Shown one piece after another: positions 26,023-35,153 of a stretch of DNA of 64,000 nucleotides. The stretch spans positions 1,054,001-1,118,000 of the forward strand of contig CAWIMS010000001.1 in assembly GCA_963837285.1 (NCBI GenBank), written 5' to 3'. Each line of letters opens with the position of its first letter. The stretch's first letter is position 1. The stretch is from Planosporangium sp963837285. Its GTDB lineage: Bacteria > Actinomycetota > Actinomycetes > Mycobacteriales > Micromonosporaceae. The notes under the pieces were generated by a model. The model searched no databases, was not told the origin of the DNA, and worked only from the letters and a program-made list of their open reading frames with translations. The translations under genes and the position numbers were made by a program.

Positions 26023-26778
26023 GAAGCCGCCGTCCACGAAGATCGTCTGGCCGGTGACGTAGGCGCACGCCGGGCTGGCCAGGAACACCGCCACCCCGGC
26101 GAAGTCGGCGGTCAGCCCGTTGCGGCCGACCATGGTGCGGGCCGCGGTGGCCGCCGCGCGGTCCGGGTCGGCGAAGATCGGGTCGGTCATCGGGGTGTGC
26201 ACCACGCCGGGCGAGATCGCGTTGCAGCAGACGCCGTACCGCGACCACGCCTCCGCCTGCGAGCGGGTGAGCCCGGTGAGCCCGGCCTTGGCGGCACCGT
26301 ACCCGCCGCTGTTGCCGAACGCGCGGACCGCCTGCTGCGAGGCGATGTTGATGATCCGTCCCCAGCCACGTTCCGCCATCCCCGGCGCGTACCGCTGGCC
26401 GAGTAGGAACGGGGCGTCGAGGTTCACCGCGAAGATCCGGTCCCAGTCCTCGGTGGACAGCTCGGCGAGGGGCGGGCGCGGGTTGATCCCGGCGGCGTTG
26501 ACCAGGATGTCCGGCTCGCCGAACGGTACCGTCGCCGCTTCGGCCGCCGCGGCGAGGGCGGCCCGGTCCCCGAGGTCGACGGCGACGTGACCGGCCCGGG
26601 GGAGCGTCGCCGCGGTCTCCCGCAGCCGGCCTTCGTCGCGGCCGATCAGTACGACACCGGCGCCGGCGTGTGCCAGCGCTTCGGCGATGGCCCGCCCGAT
26701 GCCCGAGTTGCCGCCGGTCACCACGGCAACCCGCCGGTGAAGCGAGAAAAGCCCGTCGAGGTACGTCACGCGGCTCAC
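26011..26778 (-). CDS. SDR-family oxidoreductase
   Basis: 255 residues, GTG 26778 with GGGAGA upstream. Rossmann signature TGGNSGIGRAIA (NAD(P)-binding), NAAG at the end of beta4, catalytic Ser in INIASQQAV and Tyr/Lys in GGYGAAKAG, and the C-terminal YVTGQTIFVDGG. Closest in pattern to 3-oxoacyl-ACP reductase or gluconate 5-dehydrogenase-like SDRs; the substrate is not determined. It follows the TetR gene on the same strand, separated by a family-A palindrome. Confidence 0.92.
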   Translation of the reverse strand: MSRVTYLDGLFSLHRRVAVVTGGNSGIGRAIAEALAHAGAGVVLIGRDEGRLRETAATLPRAGHVAVDLGDRAALAAAAEAATVPFGEPDILVNAAGINPRPPLAELSTEDWDRIFAVNLDAPFLLGQRYAPGMAERGWGRIINIASQQAVRAFGNSGGYGAAKAGLTGLTRSQAEAWSRYGVCCNAISPGVVHTPMTDPIFADPDRAAATAARTMVGRNGLTADFAGVAVFLASPACAYVTGQTIFVDGGFSVS

Positions 26779-26787
26779 GGTATCTCC

Positions 26788-26852
26788 CGTCGATCTAGGA
26801 CGAATGGTGGGCGGTTCGCCCGACTCGTCCCAACATTCGTCCTAGATCGACG
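26788..26852. repeat. Family-A palindromic element (copy A2)
   Basis: CGTCGATCTAGGACGAATG pairs with CATTCGTCCTAGATCGACG (19-bp perfect arms). The stop codon of the TetR gene (complement of 26842-26844) is the TAG in the right arm, so the protein ends TSSI. Confidence 0.95.
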
Positions 26853-27561
26853 AGGTCAGGGGGAGGTCAGGGGGGCAGGGGAGGGGGGTGTGGTGGGCGC
26901 GTAGGCCGGCCAACAACAGGTCTAGGCCGTAGGCGTACTGGTTGGCGTCGTAGGTCGCCTCCGCCAGCGGGCCGGCGACGGCGGCCAGCGTCGGGTACCG
27001 GTCGGCCGGCACCCGGTCGAGTGCGGCCCTGCCGACCGACTGCGGCTCGACCCGGGGCGAGGTCCACGCGACCGAGCCGATGGCGTAGTGCAGCAGGGTC
27101 AGGTGGGCCCGGGCCGCGTCGTCCGGGGTGAAGCCGGCCGCCACCAGTACCCGAAGTTGGGCTTCCGTGGCGCCGATCGGAGCCGGTCCGTCGAGCGGGC
27201 GGGCGACCAGCAGCTCGACCAGGCTGGGATGTTCGCGCAGGGCCTGGTGGAAGGTCAGGTTGATCTCTCGGATCCGCTCCCACCAGGGCCGGCTGCCGGT
27301 GCCCAGAGCGACCGGAAGCTGGGCGAGTCCGCGCTCGCGGGCGGCGTCGAGGATGTCCTCCTTGGTGCGGACGTGGTTGTACAACGCCATCGGCGCCACC
27401 CCGAGCCTCGCGGCCAGGGATCGGATGGTCAGCGCCTTCGTACCCTCGGCGTCCATCAACGCGAGCGCGGCGGCAGCGATCGTGTCCCGGTCGAGGGTGT
27501 GCCGGCGGGCGCGGACTCTTCTGTCTTGCAGGGCTTTATCAGACACCGTGGTCACCCTCAC
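26842..27561 (-). CDS. TetR-family repressor of the quinone reductase/Ohr unit
   Basis: 239 residues from GTG 27561. TetR HTH: ALTIRSLAARLGVAPMALYNHVRTKEDIL; the rest matches the TetR_C1-type ligand domain (WWERIREINLTFHQALREHP). It diverges from the oxidoreductase with 38 bases between start codons, and a near-perfect 21-bp palindrome fills that gap, so it most likely represses both promoters. Its stop codon and last four residues come from element A2. Confidence 0.93.
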   Translation of the reverse strand: MRVTTVSDKALQDRRVRARRHTLDRDTIAAAALALMDAEGTKALTIRSLAARLGVAPMALYNHVRTKEDILDAARERGLAQLPVALGTGSRPWWERIREINLTFHQALREHPSLVELLVARPLDGPAPIGATEAQLRVLVAAGFTPDDAARAHLTLLHYAIGSVAWTSPRVEPQSVGRAALDRVPADRYPTLAAVAGPLAEATYDANQYAYGLDLLLAGLRAHHTPLPCPPDLPLTSSI

Positions 27562-27568
27562 AGGCTAG

Positions 27569-27589
27569 GTAACGTACTTAGTACGTTAC
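27569..27589. promoter_or_regulatory. 21-bp TetR operator between divergent genes
   Basis: GTAACGTACTTAGTACGTTAC is symmetric except for the centre base. It ends ten bases before the oxidoreductase ATG and starts seven bases from the repressor start, so repressor binding would occlude both promoters. Confidence 0.85.
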
Positions 27590-27599
27590 TATCGTACCC

Positions 27600-28547
27600 A
27601 TGCGAGCGATCCAGATACCCCGATTCGGTGGCCCAGAGGTGCTCACCGAGGTCGAGCTGCCCGACCCGCAGCCCAGTCCGGGCCAGATTGCGGTCGACGT
27701 GACCGCCGCCGGCGTCAACTACGCCGACACCCACCTCGCCGAGGGGACCTACCTGAGCAACCCCGAGCCGCCGTTCGTGCCCGGTGCGGAGGTGATCGGC
27801 CGGGCCGCGGACGGTCGCCGGATCATGGGCCTGACCGGCAACGGGGGATACGCGGAGAAGGCACTCGTGCCCGAGTTCCTGGCCGTCGAGGTGCCTGCCG
27901 AGATCGGCGACGGCGAGGCGCTCTCGCTGCTGGCCCAGGGCCTGTCCGGCTGGCACATGCTGCGCACCTGCGCCCGGCTCGCGCCCGGCGAGAGCATCGT
28001 GGTCAACGCCGCGGCCGGCGGGGTCGGCTCGCTCACCGTCCAGCTCGCCAAGGCCTTCGGCGCCGGTCGGGTCATCGCCACCGCGTCGTCCGACGACAAG
28101 CGCAAGCTGGCGCTCGATCTCGGTGCCGACGTGGCCGTCTCCGGTGACGCCGACGGGTACCGCGAGCGGGTCATCGAAGCCAACGGGGGCAAGCGGATCG
28201 ACGTGATTCTCGACGCGGTCAGCGGGCCCGTGTTCGACGCCGCGTTCGAGGCGCTCGGGCAGTTCGGCCGGCTGGTGACCTTCGGCGCGGCGTCCCGGGA
28301 GGCCGCCACGCCCATCGAGCCCACCCGCCTCATGAAGCGCAACCTGTCGGTGATCGGCTTCTGGCTCAGCCCGGCGCTCGCCGTGCCCGGCACGTTCGGG
28401 CCTCCGCTGACCGAGATGTTCGAGCTGGTGGCCGCTGGCCGGCTCCGGCCGATCGTGGGCGGCGAGTACCCGTTCGCCGAGGCTCGGCGCGCCCACGAGG
28501 ACCTGCTCGCCCGCCGGACCACCGGCAAGCTCATCCTCCGCCCGTAA
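27600..28547 (+). CDS. Zinc-independent NADPH:quinone oxidoreductase-like protein
   Basis: 315 residues of the MDR superfamily without the structural-zinc cysteines: GroES-like domain (FVPGAEVIGRAADGRRI), then NAAAGGVGSLTVQLAKAFG for NADP binding. ATG 27600 has no ribosome site and sits just past the operator, so translation is probably leaderless. Quinone reductases of this type remove electrophilic quinones or enones. It is followed 34 bases later by an Ohr gene, forming a redox-defence unit under the divergent TetR regulator. Confidence 0.93.
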   Translation: MRAIQIPRFGGPEVLTEVELPDPQPSPGQIAVDVTAAGVNYADTHLAEGTYLSNPEPPFVPGAEVIGRAADGRRIMGLTGNGGYAEKALVPEFLAVEVPAEIGDGEALSLLAQGLSGWHMLRTCARLAPGESIVVNAAAGGVGSLTVQLAKAFGAGRVIATASSDDKRKLALDLGADVAVSGDADGYRERVIEANGGKRIDVILDAVSGPVFDAAFEALGQFGRLVTFGAASREAATPIEPTRLMKRNLSVIGFWLSPALAVPGTFGPPLTEMFELVAAGRLRPIVGGEYPFAEARRAHEDLLARRTTGKLILRP

Positions 28548-28581
28548 CCGGAAGACCGCCCGACACAGGAGAGAAAGATCA

Positions 28582-29016
28582 ATGATGCTCGAATCTGTTC
28601 TGTACACCGCCAACGCGACCGCCAACGGTGGCCGGGACGGGCGCGTCGCCACCGACGACGGCATCCTCGACGTGCTGGTGGCGTCGCCCAAGGAGCTGGG
28701 CGGCCCGGGTGGCGCGACCAACCCGGAGCAGCTGTTCGCGGCGGGCTTCGCGGCATGCTTCCACAGCGCCCTGACGCTGGTGGCGCGCCGGACCCGGCAG
28801 GACGTCACCGGCTCGAAGGTCAACGCCCAGGTCGGCCTCGGCAAGGTGGCCGGCTCACCCGGGTACGGGCTGCGCGTCGACCTGGTCGTCGAGCTGCCCG
28901 GTCTCGGCTACGACGCGGCCCGTGAGCTGGTCGCCAAGGCCGACGCGGTCTGCCCCTACTCGAACGCGACCCGGGGCAACATCGCGGTAACCCACGAGGT
29001 CGTGGTCGGCGCCTGA
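28582..29016 (+). CDS. ohr: Organic hydroperoxide resistance protein (Ohr/OsmC family)
   Basis: 144 residues; AGGAGAG precedes ATG 28582. Both reactive cysteines are present: Cys59 in GFAACFHSAL and Cys124 in ADAVCPYSNATRG, and LYTANATANGGRDG is the typical Ohr N-terminus. Ohr reduces fatty-acid and peroxynitrite-derived hydroperoxides with lipoylated-protein electrons. Ohr is usually controlled by a MarR protein (OhrR); here the linked regulator is TetR-type, which is unusual. A family-A palindrome follows. Confidence 0.93.
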   Translation: MMLESVLYTANATANGGRDGRVATDDGILDVLVASPKELGGPGGATNPEQLFAAGFAACFHSALTLVARRTRQDVTGSKVNAQVGLGKVAGSPGYGLRVDLVVELPGLGYDAARELVAKADAVCPYSNATRGNIAVTHEVVVGA

Positions 29017-29028
29017 GCCCCCGAAGCC

Positions 29029-29093
29029 CGTCGATCTAGGACGAATGGTGGGACAGACCAGGCAACTCGGGCACCATTCGTCCTAGATCAACG
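29029..29093. repeat. Family-A palindromic element (copy A3)
   Basis: CGTCGATCTAGGACGAATGG at the left pairs with CCATTCGTCCTAGATCAACG, one mismatch. It sits between the convergent ohr and mannosyltransferase genes, 13 bases past the ohr stop and 15 before the other stop. Confidence 0.95.
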
Positions 29094-29107
29094 AGGAAAA
29101 GGGCGCG

Positions 29108-30745
29108 CTAGATCCAGCGGCCGCCGAGCCACATCCGGGCACTCCACTGGGCGTACGTGATGATCTTTCCGACGTAGATCGGGTAGAAGTACGCGAAACA
29201 GAGCGCCACCAGGGCTATGTACACCCCGGCGAAGATCGTGCCGAAGAGCCGGCGGTCGGACAGCGGCCCGGCCCGCGACGGAGCCGGCCCGATGATCGCG
29301 CCGAGCACGTACACGACCGCGAGTATCAGGAACGGCAGCGACGGCAGCGCGTAGAAGAAGAACATCGTGCGGTCTTTGATCTCGTACCAGAACCACGGCA
29401 CGATGCCGGCCGCCGCACCGAGGAAGATCGCGGCGGCGCGCCAGTCCCGGCGGCTCACGCCGAACCAGGTCAGCCCGGCGAGCGCGGGCAGGAACGACCA
29501 CCACAGCACCGGCGTGCCGAGCAGCAGCACCTCGGACGAGCAGCTTGCCGCCCCGCACGTGCCGTCGCCGTTGTAGTAGAACGCGACCGGCCGGCCGAGC
29601 AGCAGCCACTGCCACGGCCACGACTGGTACCGGTGCTTGTCGTGCAGCCCGGTGTGGAACTGGAGCGCCTGTTTGTGGTACTCCCACAGGTTCTGCAGGG
29701 CGCCGATCACCGGCAGTTCGCGCTGGTGCAGTTGGTTGGCGAGGTAGTGCCGGTCCCACCCGGTGTCGGTGACGAACCAGCCGGTCCACGACGCGAGGTA
29801 CACCGCCACGGCGATCCCGACGAACGCCGCCACCCAGCCCAGCTCGTCGAGCAGCGCGTCCCGCCACGGGCGGCGCGCGCCGGCGGCCCGGCGCACCGCG
29901 ATCTCCCACCCGATGATCAGCACGACGAACAGCAGGAAGTGCCACAGCGCACTCCACTTGACCGCCGCCGCGCAGCCGATCATCACGCCGGCCGCGAGCC
30001 GCCACCACGGCACCCCGAGCTTCGGTCGCCCGGCCGAGCCGGGCCGGGTCGGGTCGAGCCCCGCCTCCATCGCCGCGAGCCATCTGGCCCGCCGCTGATC
30101 CCGGTCGAGCAGCAGGCAACCGAACGCGGCCAGGATGAACGTCATCAGGAAGATGTCCAGCAGCGCCGACCGGGACAGCACGAAATGCATCCCGTCGAGC
30201 GCCATCAGCAGCCCCGCCGCGCAGCCCAGGATCGTCGAGCCGAACAGCCGCCGCCCGATCCGGATCAGCAGCAGGATCGACAGCGTGCCGAACACCGCCG
30301 CCGAGATCCGCCAGCCGAACTCGCCGTGGGTGAGCCAGCCGCCGTGCCCGTTGCGCCCGAAGAACCACTCGCCCACGCCGATGATCCACTTGCCGAGCGG
30401 CGGATGCACGACGAAGTCGCCGCGATTGTCCTCGGGGCGCCACTCGACACCGTGGTTGAACAGCTCCTGGCCCTCGGTGGCGTAGTAGGTCTCGTCGAAT
30501 ATCTTGCCGCGCGGATGGGCCAGGCCGATCACCCGCAGCACGGCGGCGATCAGGACGACCACGCCGGTGGCATACCAGGACTTCGGGTCGCGGCCGATGC
30601 GCGGTGACAGGCGCCGGCGCACCTGCTCCGGCACTGGCGAGCTGTTGGACACCGGTGACGCGGAACCGTCCGCGTCAATCGCGGACGGCTCGAAAGTAAC
30701 CGATATGTCGGTCGTTCCGCCGTCGGTCAGCACACCCGAGCTCAC
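29108..30745 (-). CDS. Dolichyl/polyprenyl-phosphate-mannose protein mannosyltransferase (PMT family)
   Basis: 545 residues, GTG 30745. A cytoplasmic N-tail of about 55 residues precedes the first helix (YATGVVVLIAAVLRVIGL). The catalytic loop has IFDETYYATEGQ with the Asp-Glu pair of GT39 enzymes and HPPLGKW. About ten further TM segments and a PMT_4TMC-like C-terminal part follow. The enzyme transfers mannose from polyprenyl phosphate to Ser/Thr of proteins as they are exported by Sec. Divergence from rsmI is the conserved arrangement in actinobacteria. Confidence 0.93.
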   Translation of the reverse strand: MSSGVLTDGGTTDISVTFEPSAIDADGSASPVSNSSPVPEQVRRRLSPRIGRDPKSWYATGVVVLIAAVLRVIGLAHPRGKIFDETYYATEGQELFNHGVEWRPEDNRGDFVVHPPLGKWIIGVGEWFFGRNGHGGWLTHGEFGWRISAAVFGTLSILLLIRIGRRLFGSTILGCAAGLLMALDGMHFVLSRSALLDIFLMTFILAAFGCLLLDRDQRRARWLAAMEAGLDPTRPGSAGRPKLGVPWWRLAAGVMIGCAAAVKWSALWHFLLFVVLIIGWEIAVRRAAGARRPWRDALLDELGWVAAFVGIAVAVYLASWTGWFVTDTGWDRHYLANQLHQRELPVIGALQNLWEYHKQALQFHTGLHDKHRYQSWPWQWLLLGRPVAFYYNGDGTCGAASCSSEVLLLGTPVLWWSFLPALAGLTWFGVSRRDWRAAAIFLGAAAGIVPWFWYEIKDRTMFFFYALPSLPFLILAVVYVLGAIIGPAPSRAGPLSDRRLFGTIFAGVYIALVALCFAYFYPIYVGKIITYAQWSARMWLGGRWI

Positions 30746-30818
30746 CTGGCGATCGTAGGCTGCCCCTGCGGCGGGCGTGCACCCCGACCGCTACTTGCCG
30801 GCAAACGTGGAGGCTCGG

Positions 30819-31652
30819 GTGGCTTTGATCTTGCTGGGCGCCCCGCTGGGCAACGTCGCGGACGCGTCCAGCCGGCTGCGGTCCGTCCTCGCGGAGGCGG
30901 ACATCGTCGCCGCCGAGGACACCCGCCGGCTGACCCGGCTGGCCCGGGAGCTGGAGGTCACCGTGCCCGGCCGGATCGTGTCCTACTTCGAGGGCAACGA
31001 GCAGCGGCGCACCCCGGAACTCGTCGAGGCGCTCACCACCGGCGCCACCGTGGCGCTGATCACCGACGGTGGCATGCCCAGTGTCTCCGACCCCGGCTTC
31101 CGGCTCGTGCGGGCTGCTCTTGATGCGGGGGTACCCGTGACCGCCGCCCCCGGGCCGAGCGCGGTGACCACCGCCCTCGCCCTGTCCGGCCTGCCCAGTG
31201 ACCGGTTCTGCTTCGAAGGGTTTCCGCCCCGGCGACCGGGCGAGCGGCGGGCGCTGTTCGGCCGGCTCGCCGCGGAGCCACGCACGCTGGTCTTCTTCGA
31301 GGCGCCGCATCGCGTCGACGACACGCTGGCCGACCTCGCCGCCACGTTCGGCCCGGACCGGCCCGCGGCGCTCTGTCGGGAGATGACCAAGGTGTACGAG
31401 GAGATCCGCCGCGGCACGCTCGGCTCCCTGGCGGCCGGGGTGGTCGACGATCCGCCCCGGGGCGAGATCACGCTCGTGGTCGCGGGCGCTTTGGCGGCTC
31501 CGGTTGAGCCGCCCACCACGGCGGACCTGGTGGCCGCGGTCGCCGACCTGGAGGCCACGGGTACCACGCGGAAGGACGCGATCGCCGCCGTCGCCGCCGA
31601 GCGCGGGGTACCTCGACGCGAGGTCTACAACGCCGTCCACGCGGCACGGTGA
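30819..31652 (+). CDS. rsmI: 16S rRNA (cytidine-1402-2'-O)-methyltransferase
   Basis: 277 residues from GTG 30819, with GGAGG five bases upstream; the longer frame from 30777 lacks a ribosome site. GAPLGNVADASSRL, AAEDTRRL, LITDGGMPSVSDPG, AAPGPSAVTTALALSGLP and PHRVDDTLADL are the ordered motifs of the tetrapyrrole-methylase-fold RsmI family. It methylates the ribosomal P-site nucleotide. The stop TGA (31650-31652) overlaps the first bases of a family-B palindrome. Confidence 0.95.
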   Translation: MALILLGAPLGNVADASSRLRSVLAEADIVAAEDTRRLTRLARELEVTVPGRIVSYFEGNEQRRTPELVEALTTGATVALITDGGMPSVSDPGFRLVRAALDAGVPVTAAPGPSAVTTALALSGLPSDRFCFEGFPPRRPGERRALFGRLAAEPRTLVFFEAPHRVDDTLADLAATFGPDRPAALCREMTKVYEEIRRGTLGSLAAGVVDDPPRGEITLVVAGALAAPVEPPTTADLVAAVADLEATGTTRKDAIAAVAAERGVPRREVYNAVHAAR

Positions 31653-31725
31653 TCGGCACAACTTCCCGGAAGTTGTTGCCTCAGCCCCCGGTTTTGGCCA
31701 CTACTTCCGGGAAGTTGTGCCGATC
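31651..31725. repeat. Family-B palindromic element (copy B2)
   Basis: GATCGGCACAACTTCCCGG at the left and CCGGGAAGTTGTGCCGATC at the right form perfect outer arms; the inner parts pair with mismatches. It fills exactly the space between the convergent stops of rsmI (31652) and the repeat-rich membrane protein (31727). Confidence 0.95.
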
Positions 31726-31726
31726 T

Positions 31727-33259
31727 TTACCAGGTGGCGACGAGCATCCCGATCAGCAGGAGCAGCGGGGCGCCGATGCTCGTCGCGTACCCGCCCATGC
31801 GGGCCCGTTTCGGCGACAGCCGGCCGGCCCCGGTCGCCCACACGATGCCGACGCCGCACAGCGCGACCAGGACGAACCCGAGTACCCAGCGGATGTGCAG
31901 TGCCGCCGGATTCCCCACGTACGCGATCCGGCCCTTCGACGAGACCATTCGCGCGGGTACGGTCACGCCCGGCCGGTGCGACCCGCGCGGCAGGGCACTG
32001 AGCGCCACCCGTTCGCGGGAGAACCGTGGACCGGTGAACGTACCGACGCAGCGTGCCCCGAGCCCGCTGCCGGCGCACTTCGTCACCCGCGCGGTACCCG
32101 TCTCGGCGTGGCCGACGGAAAGCCAGAACGGATCCGCGCTGACCCACCCGAAGAACCCGGAGAGCAGCGCGAACAGCAGCAGAAGTGCAAGGCCGAAGGC
32201 CGGTGGGCGAAGCCGGCCGGTGGCGCGGCGGCGGCTGATCCGGATCGGCGGGCGCCTGGACGACGCCAGCTGCCCGGGGCGCAACTGCGGCGCCGGCCAG
32301 GGCGCGGAGCCTGCCGGCGGCTTCGGCTCGGCGGCCGGTGTGGGTGCCTGGCCGGCATCGGGCCAGAGCGGAAAGCCGTCCTCGCGGGCGGGCACATGCC
32401 CGGCCTTCCTGGCGACCGGCTTGCCGTCGGCGGATTTCACCGCCGGCTTGCCGTTCGTGGTTTTCACCGCCGGATTGCCATTTGCCGAGTTCACCGCCGG
32501 ATTGCCGTTTGCGGACTTCACCGCCGGCTTGGCCGCCCCGGGTCTGCCGGCCTCGGACGGACCGGTGCCGGCCGGACTGCCGGCGGTCGGCTTGACCTGG
32601 GCGGGCTTGATCTCGGCGGGCTTGACCTCAACCGGTTTGGGCCCGGTGGGCCTGGGCTCGGCGGGTCTGATCTCCGCAGGCCTGGGCTCGGCCGGCTTGG
32701 GTTCTGCTGGCTTGGGTTCTGCTGGCTTGGGTTCTGCTGGCTTGGGTTCTGCTGGCTTGGGTTCTGCTGGCTTGGGTTCTGCCGGCTGGGCCTCTACGGG
32801 TTTGACCTCGACGGGCTCGGCGGCCGTGGCCGGCGCGGCGGCGCTCGTACGCTTCGCCGGCTTCGGGGCGCCGGCCGGGTTGGGAGCACCGGGCCGCTTG
32901 AGCGTGCGGGTGCCGCCGGCCGGACCGGCCGCCGTGACGGCTGGCGGTTTCGACACCGGTGGCCTGGCGACCGGCGGCTTGACCGAAGCGGGCCGGCTGT
33001 CGTCCTCGGCCCCACCGGACGGCCGGGCGGGCAACCGAGCGGACGCGGGAGCGGCCGATCCGGTCGGCGCTGTCGATCCGGTAGGCGCGGCCGATCTGGT
33101 AGGCGCGGCCGATCTGGTAGGCGCGGCCGATCCGGTCGGCGCTGTCGATCCGGTAGGCGCTGTCGATCCGACCGGGCCAGCCGATCCGGCCGGGGTTGCC
33201 GTTTGCCGGTCGCCCGGGCCACCCTGCTTGCGCTGCTCAGCCGGCTCGGAATCGCTCAC
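31727..33259 (-). CDS. Membrane protein with long Pro/Ala/Lys repeat region
   Basis: About 510 residues; GTG 33259 chosen because GGAATGGGG precedes it (frame open to 33295). The first ~360 residues are low complexity: APTGS repeats, seven AEPKP units (15-bp DNA repeats at about 32690-32780) and four PAVKxxNGx units (about 32430-32530). The C-terminal ~160 residues hold two TM helices (FGLALLLLFALLSGFF and WVLGFVLVALCGVGIV) flanking an extracellular loop with one Cys pair, then a last hydrophobic end. The tail resembles small actinobacterial membrane proteins encoded near metG. The repeat region is likely disordered and length-variable. Confidence 0.75.
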   Translation of the reverse strand: MSDSEPAEQRKQGGPGDRQTATPAGSAGPVGSTAPTGSTAPTGSAAPTRSAAPTRSAAPTGSTAPTGSAAPASARLPARPSGGAEDDSRPASVKPPVARPPVSKPPAVTAAGPAGGTRTLKRPGAPNPAGAPKPAKRTSAAAPATAAEPVEVKPVEAQPAEPKPAEPKPAEPKPAEPKPAEPKPAEPKPAEPRPAEIRPAEPRPTGPKPVEVKPAEIKPAQVKPTAGSPAGTGPSEAGRPGAAKPAVKSANGNPAVNSANGNPAVKTTNGKPAVKSADGKPVARKAGHVPAREDGFPLWPDAGQAPTPAAEPKPPAGSAPWPAPQLRPGQLASSRRPPIRISRRRATGRLRPPAFGLALLLLFALLSGFFGWVSADPFWLSVGHAETGTARVTKCAGSGLGARCVGTFTGPRFSRERVALSALPRGSHRPGVTVPARMVSSKGRIAYVGNPAALHIRWVLGFVLVALCGVGIVWATGAGRLSPKRARMGGYATSIGAPLLLLIGMLVATW

Positions 33260-33370
33260 GGGCCCCATTCCACACCGGCCGGCGCCGCCGGCCATGGAAA
33301 ACGCGGCGCGTGTCGGGGTGCAAAGTGGCGGTTCACGCTCCCGGGGCGGGGGTCACTACGCTTGGGCACC

Positions 33371-35149
33371 ATGAGTCACGTTCTCGCCGCGGTCGCCTGG
33401 CCCTACGCCAACGGCCCGCGCCACATCGGCCACGTCTCCGGCTTCGGCGTCCCGTCGGACGTGTTCAGTCGGTACATGCGGATGGCCGGCCACGACGTGC
33501 TCATGGTCTCCGGCACCGACGAGCACGGCACGCCGATCCAGGTGCAGGCCGACGCGGAGGGGGTCACCCCGCGCGAGCTGGTCGACCGGTACAACCGGGT
33601 GATCGTCGAAGACCTCGCCGGGCTCGGGCTCAGCTACAACCTGTTCACGCGTACCACGACCGGCAACCACTACGCGGTGGTGCAGGAGCTGTTCACGACG
33701 CTGTACAACAACGGGTACATCGTGCCCCGGACCACGCTCGGCGCGATCTCGCCATCGACCGGGCGCACCCTGCCCGACCGGTACATCGAGGGCACATGCC
33801 CGATCTGCGGGTACGACAGCGCGCGCGGTGACCAGTGTGACAACTGTGGCAACCAGCTCGACCCCGAGCAGCTCATCAACCCGCGCTCGAAGATCAACGG
33901 TGAGACGCCGGTGTTCGTCGAGACCGAGCACTTCTTCCTGGACCTGCCGGCGTTCGCCGAGGCGCTGTCGAAGTGGCTGGACGGGCGCGAGGGGTGGCGG
34001 CCCAACGTGCTGCGCTTCTCCAAGAACCTGCTCGACGACCTCCAGCCGCGCGCGATCACGCGGGACCTGGAGTGGGGCGTGCCGGTGCCACTGGACGGCT
34101 GGCGGGAGCGGGCGGACAAGCGGATCTACGTGTGGTTCGACGCGGTGATCGGCTACCTGTCGGCGTCGATCGAGTGGGCCCGCCGGTCGGGCAATCCCGA
34201 AGCCTGGCGGAAGTGGTGGCAGGACTCAGACAGCCGTTCGTACTACTTCATGGGCAAGGACAACATCGTCTTCCACTCGGTGATCTGGCCGTCGATCCTG
34301 CTCGGGTACGACGGCGAGGGGTCCCGGGGTGGCGAGCCGGGCGAGTTCGGCCGGCTGGAGTTGCCGACCGAGGTGGTGTCCAGCGAATACCTGACGATGG
34401 AGGGCCGGAAGTTCTCCTCGTCCCGGCGCGTGGTCATCTACGTGCGCGACTTCCTGGAGCGCTACGACGCCGACGCGTTGCGGTACTTCATCGCCGTCGC
34501 CGGCCCGGAGTCGCAGGACACCGATTTCACCTGGGCCGAGTTCCTGCGCCGCAACAACGACGAGCTGGTCGCCGGCTGGGGCAACCTGGTCAACCGGTCG
34601 ATTTCGATGGCGGCCAAGAACTTCGGCAAGCTGCCCGTACCCGGCCCGCTGACCGGGACCGACGAGGCGCTGCTGGCCGCCGTCCGCGCCGGGTTCGACT
34701 CCGTCGGAAGGCTGATCGAGGCGCACCGCCAGAAGGCCGCGATCGGCGAGGCGATGCGGATCGTGGCCGAGGTCAACAAGTACATCTCCGAGTCGGCTCC
34801 CTGGAAGCTCAAGGATGACCCGGATCGGATGGGGACCATTTTGTACGTGGCCCTCCAGGCGGTCAGCGACTGCAACACGCTGCTGACGCCGTTCCTGCCG
34901 CACGCCGCGCAGAGGATCCACGAGCTGCTGGGCGGCACCGGCGTGCACGCGCCGATGCCTTCGATCGTCGAAGTGTCCGATCTGGACGGTGGTCCGGACT
35001 ACCCGATCCTGACCGGCGACTACTCGGTCGGGGCGCGCTGGGAGCCGGTCCAGTTGCCGGCCGGCCGGGCGCTGGCCGCCCCGACACCGGTGTTCCGCAA
35101 GCTCGACCCGAAGATCGTCGAAGAGGAGCTTGGCCGCCTCGGCGGTTAG
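33371..35149 (+). CDS. metG: Methionyl-tRNA synthetase
   Basis: 592 residues from ATG 33371 (MSHVLAAVAWPYANGPRHIGH). The class-I HIGH motif is GPRHIGH, the zinc knuckle is CPICGYD plus CDNCG, and the KMSKS equivalent is KFSSSRR, as is common in actinobacterial MetRS. The anticodon-binding helical domain follows. No tRNA-binding C-terminal domain is present. No ribosome site precedes the ATG, and a TACGCT box ends about eight bases upstream, so a leaderless mRNA is likely. Confidence 0.97.
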   Translation: MSHVLAAVAWPYANGPRHIGHVSGFGVPSDVFSRYMRMAGHDVLMVSGTDEHGTPIQVQADAEGVTPRELVDRYNRVIVEDLAGLGLSYNLFTRTTTGNHYAVVQELFTTLYNNGYIVPRTTLGAISPSTGRTLPDRYIEGTCPICGYDSARGDQCDNCGNQLDPEQLINPRSKINGETPVFVETEHFFLDLPAFAEALSKWLDGREGWRPNVLRFSKNLLDDLQPRAITRDLEWGVPVPLDGWRERADKRIYVWFDAVIGYLSASIEWARRSGNPEAWRKWWQDSDSRSYYFMGKDNIVFHSVIWPSILLGYDGEGSRGGEPGEFGRLELPTEVVSSEYLTMEGRKFSSSRRVVIYVRDFLERYDADALRYFIAVAGPESQDTDFTWAEFLRRNNDELVAGWGNLVNRSISMAAKNFGKLPVPGPLTGTDEALLAAVRAGFDSVGRLIEAHRQKAAIGEAMRIVAEVNKYISESAPWKLKDDPDRMGTILYVALQAVSDCNTLLTPFLPHAAQRIHELLGGTGVHAPMPSIVEVSDLDGGPDYPILTGDYSVGARWEPVQLPAGRALAAPTPVFRKLDPKIVEEELGRLGG

Positions 35150-35153
35150 CTCT

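Noticed and set aside
32690..32780. CRISPR-like array
   Set aside because: The 15-bp repeats are contiguous, without spacers, and lie in frame in a coding region (AEPKP units).
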